DNA from: Nocardia rosealba
GTDB lineage: Bacteria > Actinomycetota > Actinomycetes > Mycobacteriales > Mycobacteriaceae
Length of the DNA stretch: 64,000 bases
Assembly: GCF_020216065.1 (NCBI RefSeq)
Contig: NZ_JAIWNA010000002.1
Coordinates: 1,023,135 to 1,087,134 of the forward strand
Reading direction: 5' to 3'
This document shows positions 60,059 to 64,000 of this stretch, piece by piece (the stretch's first letter is position 1; each line of letters begins with the position of its first letter). Made by a program: the position numbers and the translations under genes. Under the pieces are notes generated by a model. That model worked only from the letters and a program-made list of their open reading frames with translations, ran no database searches and had not been told where the DNA came from.

Positions 60059-61725
60059 GTTCGGAGATGGCCGAAGCGTCTGGGCGCCCGTTGCCACTGC
60101 TCACCGAGGACAACGCGTTCTTCTGGACCTCGGGCGCCGACGGTGAGCTGCGGATCCAGGAGTGCGGCGCCTGCGCCGAATTGATCCATCCGCCGCAGGT
60201 GGTGTGCCGGTACTGCCACGGGCGCACGCTCGGCACGCGTGTGGTGTCCGGCTTCGCCACGCTCATCGGGTTCACCGTCAACCATCGATTCCAGATGCCC
60301 GGGCTGCGTGCGCCGTATGTGGTGGCCCAAGTGGCGATCGAGGAAGATCCGCGGGTTCGGCTCACCACCAATGTGGTCGGCTGCGACCCGGCCGACCTGG
60401 TGCTCGGCATGCGGATGGAGGTCGTCTTCGAGCCCGACGCCGATGTCTGGCTGCCATTGTTCCGGCCGGTGGCCGACCAGCCGGGGCCGGTGGCACTGCC
60501 CGACGACGAGATCGAACCGCATCGGTTCGGCGAGCACGTGCGCCCCATGCTCGGCCCCGACAAGTTCGAGGACAAGGTCGCCATCACCGGCATCGGCATG
60601 TCGGATATCGGTCGGCGCCTGATGGTTTCGCCGCTCGCGCTGACCATCCAGGCGTGCGAGCGCGCGGTCGCCGACGCGGGGCTCACCATGGCCGACATCG
60701 ACGGCCTCTCGACCTATCCGGGCGCGGGCAACGTCGGCGGCTTCGGCGAGGGCGGTGTCACCGCGTTGGAGGCGGCCCTCGGGCTGCGGCCCACCTGGTA
60801 CAACGGCGGCTTCGAAACCTTCGGTCCCGGTGGGTCGGTGATCGCGGCCATGCTCGCGGTCGCCGGCGGTCTGGCCCGGCATGTGCTGTGTTTCCGCACG
60901 GTGTGGGAAGCCACCTACAACGAGCTCTTGCGCGCGGGCAAGATCAGCGTCGGCGGTGGGCGCACCACCAGCTGGATGACGCCGTTCGGTGCCACCTCGG
61001 CCGCGCACACCCTGGCGCAGAACGCGCAACGGCACTTCCACCGATACGGCACGACGAAGGAAACGCTCGGCTGGATCGCCCTGAACCAGCGAGCCAATGC
61101 CGCACTGAATCCCACTGCGGTGTACCGGGATCCGCTCACGATGGAGCAGTACCTCGAGGCCCGACCGGTCACCACCCCATTCGGCCTCTACGACTGCGAT
61201 GTGCCCTGCGACGGATCGGTGGCGGTGCTCGTCTCGGCACACGAGACCGCGCGCGATCTGGCCTCGCGCCCGGTGCGCGTCGACGCGGTGGGCACCCAGA
61301 TCCTCGAGCGGATCGAATGGGATCAGAGCACGCTCACCCATGAGCCACAGGTGCTCGGCCAGGCCGCGCATCTGTGGTCGCGAACGTCGTTGCGCCCCGG
61401 CGATGTCGACGTCGCCGAACTGTACGACGGGTTCACCTTCAACTGCCTGTCCTGGATCGAGGCCTTGGGTTTCTGCGGCGTCGGCGAGGCCGGGGACTTT
61501 CTCACGGGTGGCAAGAACATCGCTCGCGACGGCGTCCTGCCGCTCAACACCCACGGCGGGCAGCTGTCGCACGGGCGGACGCACGGCATGGGCTTGCTGC
61601 ACGAGGCGGTCAGTCAGCTGCGCGGGGAGGCCGGAGCACGGCAGGTGCCCGGTGCGCGGGTAGCGGTGACCAGCAGCGGCGGCCTGACACCCAGCGGCGT
61701 GTTGCTGCTGACCAGCGAAGTCTGA
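60055..61725 (+). CDS. DUF35-thiolase fusion (Ltp2-like steroid aldolase)
   Basis: 556 residues from GTG 60055 (GTGA overlap). Residues ~15-145 are a DUF35 zinc-ribbon/OB protein: C37-x2-C40 and C51-x2-C54, then FTVNHRFQMPG and VGCDPADLVLGM. Residues ~170-556 are a thiolase-fold lipid-transfer protein: VAITGIGMSDIGRR, FETFGPGGSVIAAML, YDCDVPCDGSVAVLVS, and NTHGGQLSHGRTHGMGLLHEAV near the C-terminus. In steroid degradation the Ltp2 aldolase works only with the separate DUF35 domain of ChsH2; here both are in one chain. Predicted retro-aldol cleavage of a beta-hydroxyacyl-CoA side chain. Confidence 0.87.
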   Translation: MSSEMAEASGRPLPLLTEDNAFFWTSGADGELRIQECGACAELIHPPQVVCRYCHGRTLGTRVVSGFATLIGFTVNHRFQMPGLRAPYVVAQVAIEEDPRVRLTTNVVGCDPADLVLGMRMEVVFEPDADVWLPLFRPVADQPGPVALPDDEIEPHRFGEHVRPMLGPDKFEDKVAITGIGMSDIGRRLMVSPLALTIQACERAVADAGLTMADIDGLSTYPGAGNVGGFGEGGVTALEAALGLRPTWYNGGFETFGPGGSVIAAMLAVAGGLARHVLCFRTVWEATYNELLRAGKISVGGGRTTSWMTPFGATSAAHTLAQNAQRHFHRYGTTKETLGWIALNQRANAALNPTAVYRDPLTMEQYLEARPVTTPFGLYDCDVPCDGSVAVLVSAHETARDLASRPVRVDAVGTQILERIEWDQSTLTHEPQVLGQAAHLWSRTSLRPGDVDVAELYDGFTFNCLSWIEALGFCGVGEAGDFLTGGKNIARDGVLPLNTHGGQLSHGRTHGMGLLHEAVSQLRGEAGARQVPGARVAVTSSGGLTPSGVLLLTSEV

Positions 61726-61736
61726 GAGGTCGACCC

Positions 61737-62240
61737 ATGGATGTCACCGATGTGGCACCGACCCTGCTGCGGCTGGTCGTCGGCGTCACCATGATCGCGC
61801 ACGGACTCAACCACTGGCTCGGCGGCGGCCGGATCGCGGGAACCGCCCGCTGGTTCGCGGGCCTGGGGCTGCGCAACGGTGTGCTGCAGGCGTGGGCGAG
61901 CGTGCTCACCGAGATCGGGGCGGGGATCGCCCTGTTGCTCGGCGTCGGCACGCCGCTGGCGTGTGCGGCGGTGATCGCCGTCATGCTCGTCGCCGGTCTG
62001 CTCGCGCACCGGCGCAACGGATTCTTCGTTTTCCGGGAGGGGTACGAGTACGTACTCGTGCTGGCGGTCGTCGCCCTGGCGCTGGCCGTCACCGGGCCCG
62101 GCCGGTTCTCGATCGACCATGCCGCCGGTCTCGAGGTCACCGGGTGGGCAGGCGGCGGCCTCGCCCTCGGCATCGCTGTCGGATCGACAGCGCTCCTACT
62201 CGCGCTGTTCTGGCGTCGCGCGCCCGAACCCACTGCGTGA
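61737..62240 (+). CDS. DoxX-family membrane protein
   Basis: 167 residues from ATG 61737 (GAGAGG upstream). Four TM helices; DoxX-like start LLRLVVGVTMIAHGLNHWLGGGRIAGTARWFAGLGL and a second half with GAGIALLLGVGTPLACAAVI. DoxX proteins are often redox or thiol-associated in actinobacteria, but the role in this catabolic operon is unknown. Confidence 0.85.
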   Translation: MDVTDVAPTLLRLVVGVTMIAHGLNHWLGGGRIAGTARWFAGLGLRNGVLQAWASVLTEIGAGIALLLGVGTPLACAAVIAVMLVAGLLAHRRNGFFVFREGYEYVLVLAVVALALAVTGPGRFSIDHAAGLEVTGWAGGGLALGIAVGSTALLLALFWRRAPEPTA

Positions 62241-62268
62241 GAAGCACATTCGAACGGGAGGTGCGCTG

Positions 62269-63081
62269 ATGCGCGTCGGATTCATCGGGTTGGGCAGTCA
62301 GGGCGCGCCGATGGCGCGCCGGATCGTGGAAGCGGGATTCGCGACCACTCTCTGGGCTCGCAGGTCGGCGACCCTCGAGCCGTTCGCGGGTACCGGCGCC
62401 GCGTTCGCGCCGACCCCGGCCGCTCTCGGACAGGCCAGCGACCTCGTGTGTCTGTGCGTCGGCAACGATGCCGACCTGCGGGAGGTACTCATCGGCCCGG
62501 ACGGTGTCCTCGCCGGGCTGGCGCCGGGCTCGATCGTCGCCGTGCACAGCACCGTGCACCCCGACACCTGCCGGGAATTGGCGAAAGTGGTTGCGGCGCA
62601 GGATGTCACCCTCATCGACGCCGCGGTGAGCGGTGGGGCACCCGCCGTCGCCGAACGTCGACTGCTCGTGATGGTCGGTGGGCCCGTCGAGGCACTGGAT
62701 CGCTGCCGCCCGGTCTTCGACACCTTCGCCGATCCGGTCGTCCATCTGGGCGATGTCGGGGCGGGGCAGGTCGCCAAACTGCTCAACAACCTGTTGTTCT
62801 GCGCCAACCTGGCGACCGCGGCGAGCACGCTGACGCTCGGTGAGCAACTGGGTGTCGACCGGGACGAGCTGGGCGCGGTGATCGCGCGTGGCTCGGGGAA
62901 CAGTTTCGCGTTCGGCCGCATCGCCGCAGGCACGCTCGCCCGGATCGGCGATCACGCGGGACACACGTTGCGCAAGGACGTCACGCTGATGGCGGATCTC
63001 GCCGCCGGAGTCGATGCCGATACCGGCATCGCCCTCACGGCGGCCGACGCCACCCTGGGTGCGATCGGCCACGCCAGGTGA
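62269..63081 (+). CDS. 3-hydroxyisobutyrate-dehydrogenase-like NAD(P) enzyme 1
   Basis: 270 residues from ATG 62269 (GGGAGG upstream). Rossmann GxGxxG in FIGLGSQGAPMARRI, then DAAVSGGAPAV and catalytic Lys170 in GQVAKLLNN. Beta-hydroxyacid dehydrogenase family: oxidises 3-hydroxy acids or reduces aldehydes. Followed by a second family member whose GTG overlaps its stop. Confidence 0.9.
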   Translation: MRVGFIGLGSQGAPMARRIVEAGFATTLWARRSATLEPFAGTGAAFAPTPAALGQASDLVCLCVGNDADLREVLIGPDGVLAGLAPGSIVAVHSTVHPDTCRELAKVVAAQDVTLIDAAVSGGAPAVAERRLLVMVGGPVEALDRCRPVFDTFADPVVHLGDVGAGQVAKLLNNLLFCANLATAASTLTLGEQLGVDRDELGAVIARGSGNSFAFGRIAAGTLARIGDHAGHTLRKDVTLMADLAAGVDADTGIALTAADATLGAIGHAR

Positions 63082-63893
63082 CCCCGAGCCGGATCGGTGT
63101 GATCGGCGCGGGACGGATGGGCGCGCCGATGGTGCGCCGGCTGGTCGCGGCGGGACACGAGGTGCGGGTGCTCGGCCGGTCCGGACCGGCCCGGCGGCGG
63201 GTCGCCGACCTCGGTGCCGAGGCGGTGTCGTTCCCGGCGGCGGTCGGTACCGGCGCGGCCGCCGTGGTCATCTGTGTGTTCACCGACGACCAGGTGCACG
63301 AGATCTGCTTCGACACACCGCTGCTGGCGAGTATGCCGCGCGGCTCGGTGCTCGTGGTGCACACCACCGGCAGTCCGCGCACCGTCGAAGCCGTCGCCGA
63401 ACACGCTGCGCCGCAGGGTGTTCTGGTGGTCGACGCGCCGGTGAGTGGTGGGCCCCGTGACATCGAGGCAGGCACCCTCACCGTATTCCTCGGCGGGGAC
63501 GATGCGGCTGTCGAGCGGGCCCGGCCGGTGCTGCGTGGCTACGGCGATCCGCTGCTGCACGTGGGCCCGCTCGGTTCCGGACAGCGGGTGAAACTGGTGA
63601 ACAACGTGCTCTTCGCCGCCCAGCTCGGCCTGGTCGCCGAGGCGGTGCGGCTGTCCGAACGGCTCGGTGTCGAGGAGGCGACAGTGCTGTCCGCGCTGCG
63701 GCACGCCAGCGCGGGTGGCCCGGCGACAGCGCGCGCGGCGGCGAAGGGATCGGTGGCCGAATTCCTCGCCGTCGCGGGGGAATTCCTCGTCAAGGACGTC
63801 GCCTCGGCGCGTGCGCTGGCCGCCGAACTCGGGACCGACCTCGGCCCGCTCGACCGGGCGCTCGACGCCTGGCTCCCCGAGCCACAGACGTGA
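63078..63893 (+). CDS. 3-hydroxyisobutyrate-dehydrogenase-like NAD(P) enzyme 2
   Basis: 271 residues from GTG 63078 (GTGA overlap). Rossmann motif VIGAGRMGAPMVRRL, DAPVSGGPRDIEAG, and catalytic Lys172 in GQRVKLVNN. Family and arrangement as in the preceding gene; the two may form a heteromer or act on successive intermediates. Last gene before the degraded window end. Confidence 0.9.
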   Translation: MTPSRIGVIGAGRMGAPMVRRLVAAGHEVRVLGRSGPARRRVADLGAEAVSFPAAVGTGAAAVVICVFTDDQVHEICFDTPLLASMPRGSVLVVHTTGSPRTVEAVAEHAAPQGVLVVDAPVSGGPRDIEAGTLTVFLGGDDAAVERARPVLRGYGDPLLHVGPLGSGQRVKLVNNVLFAAQLGLVAEAVRLSERLGVEEATVLSALRHASAGGPATARAAAKGSVAEFLAVAGEFLVKDVASARALAAELGTDLGPLDRALDAWLPEPQT

Positions 63894-64000
63894 CCGCTGC
63901 GCCGACCCTCCGGTGACAGGACCGGTGGCGGGCCCCCGCGGGGGGGGGGACCGCCCCCACAACACGGGCCCCCCGCGCGGCGGCGTCGAGCCGGCCCCGT
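63894..64000. other. Low-complexity GC-rich window end
   Basis: Contains a run of ten G (63940-63949), flanking CCCCC and several G/C blocks. No gene or structured element is supportable. This composition differs from everything before it and is probably a contig-end artefact or low-quality sequence. Confidence 0.6.

Noticed and set aside
1..64000. CRISPR arrays, tRNA/rRNA genes, intact insertion sequences or phage genes
   Set aside because: No regular direct repeats, cloverleaf-like sequence, transposase or phage structural motif seen on either strand.

Overview
The window is high-GC, gene-dense actinobacterial DNA. Six-gene Mce operon organisation (two YrbE permeases then MceA-F), an AveC-like membrane protein, MEDS-domain sigma-factor regulators, mycofactocin-type SDR, frequent GTG starts and long chains of ATGA/GTGA start-stop overlaps point to the Mycobacteriales, most likely Nocardia or a close relative (inference; no rRNA or marker gene is present). 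I see no tRNA, rRNA, CRISPR array, intact transposase or phage gene. The last ~100 bases are a GC-homopolymer-rich end that looks like a contig end.

Region 1 (1-8.8 kb) looks like a conflict/immunity or signalling island. An HTH-NB-ARC-TPR STAND protein (minus strand) is divergent from a plus-strand run: an 89-residue protein, a JAMM peptidase fused to an E2/RWD-like domain with no cysteine, a 20-codon leader ORF, a SEFIR protein with an NPCBM-like C-terminus, a small membrane protein, a lipoprotein and a single-pass membrane protein. Two membrane-anchored or exported proteins at the left end carry the same NPCBM-like fold as the SEFIR protein. I regard this as the best candidate for an undescribed system.

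Region 2 (8.8-23.5 kb) is mixed accessory DNA: a junction of three truncated genes (acyl-CoA dehydrogenase tail, LuxR tail, PucR-like regulator), a secreted glycosidase with a bulb-lectin tail and a large palindrome over its start, a MEDS-HATPase/MEDS-STAS pair, an alpha/beta-hydrolase remnant, an SDR/TetR pair with a clear operator, a VOC protein, an MFS exporter with a divergent TetR, an exported operon (LVIVD protein, DUF305 protein, cholesterol-oxidase-like GMC flavoenzyme) and another TetR.

Region 3 (23.5-63.9 kb) is one large catabolic and uptake locus, almost all on the plus strand. It begins with SDR, CMD-family protein, two tandem Rieske oxygenase plus small-protein pairs, a TauD-type dioxygenase, an amidohydrolase-like protein lacking its HxH motif and an aldehyde dehydrogenase. 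A TetR gene and operator then precede AveC-like, MoxR ATPase, vWA protein and a complete mce operon. Downstream are aldehyde dehydrogenases, two amidohydrolase-2 proteins, an acyl-CoA synthetase, an EthD-like protein, a FadE pair, a CoA transferase, a second TauD enzyme, SDRs, a CxxHxxC ferredoxin, a P450, a natural DUF35-thiolase (Ltp2-type aldolase) fusion, a DoxX protein and two beta-hydroxyacid dehydrogenases. A repeated 15-bp dyad (GAGAAT-N3-ATTCTC) in front of the downstream transcription units suggests one regulator controls them. Read together: Mce-mediated import of a hydrophobic, probably terpenoid or steroid-like substrate, oxidative attack, CoA activation, beta-oxidation and retro-aldol side-chain cleavage. 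The substrate is not identifiable from sequence.
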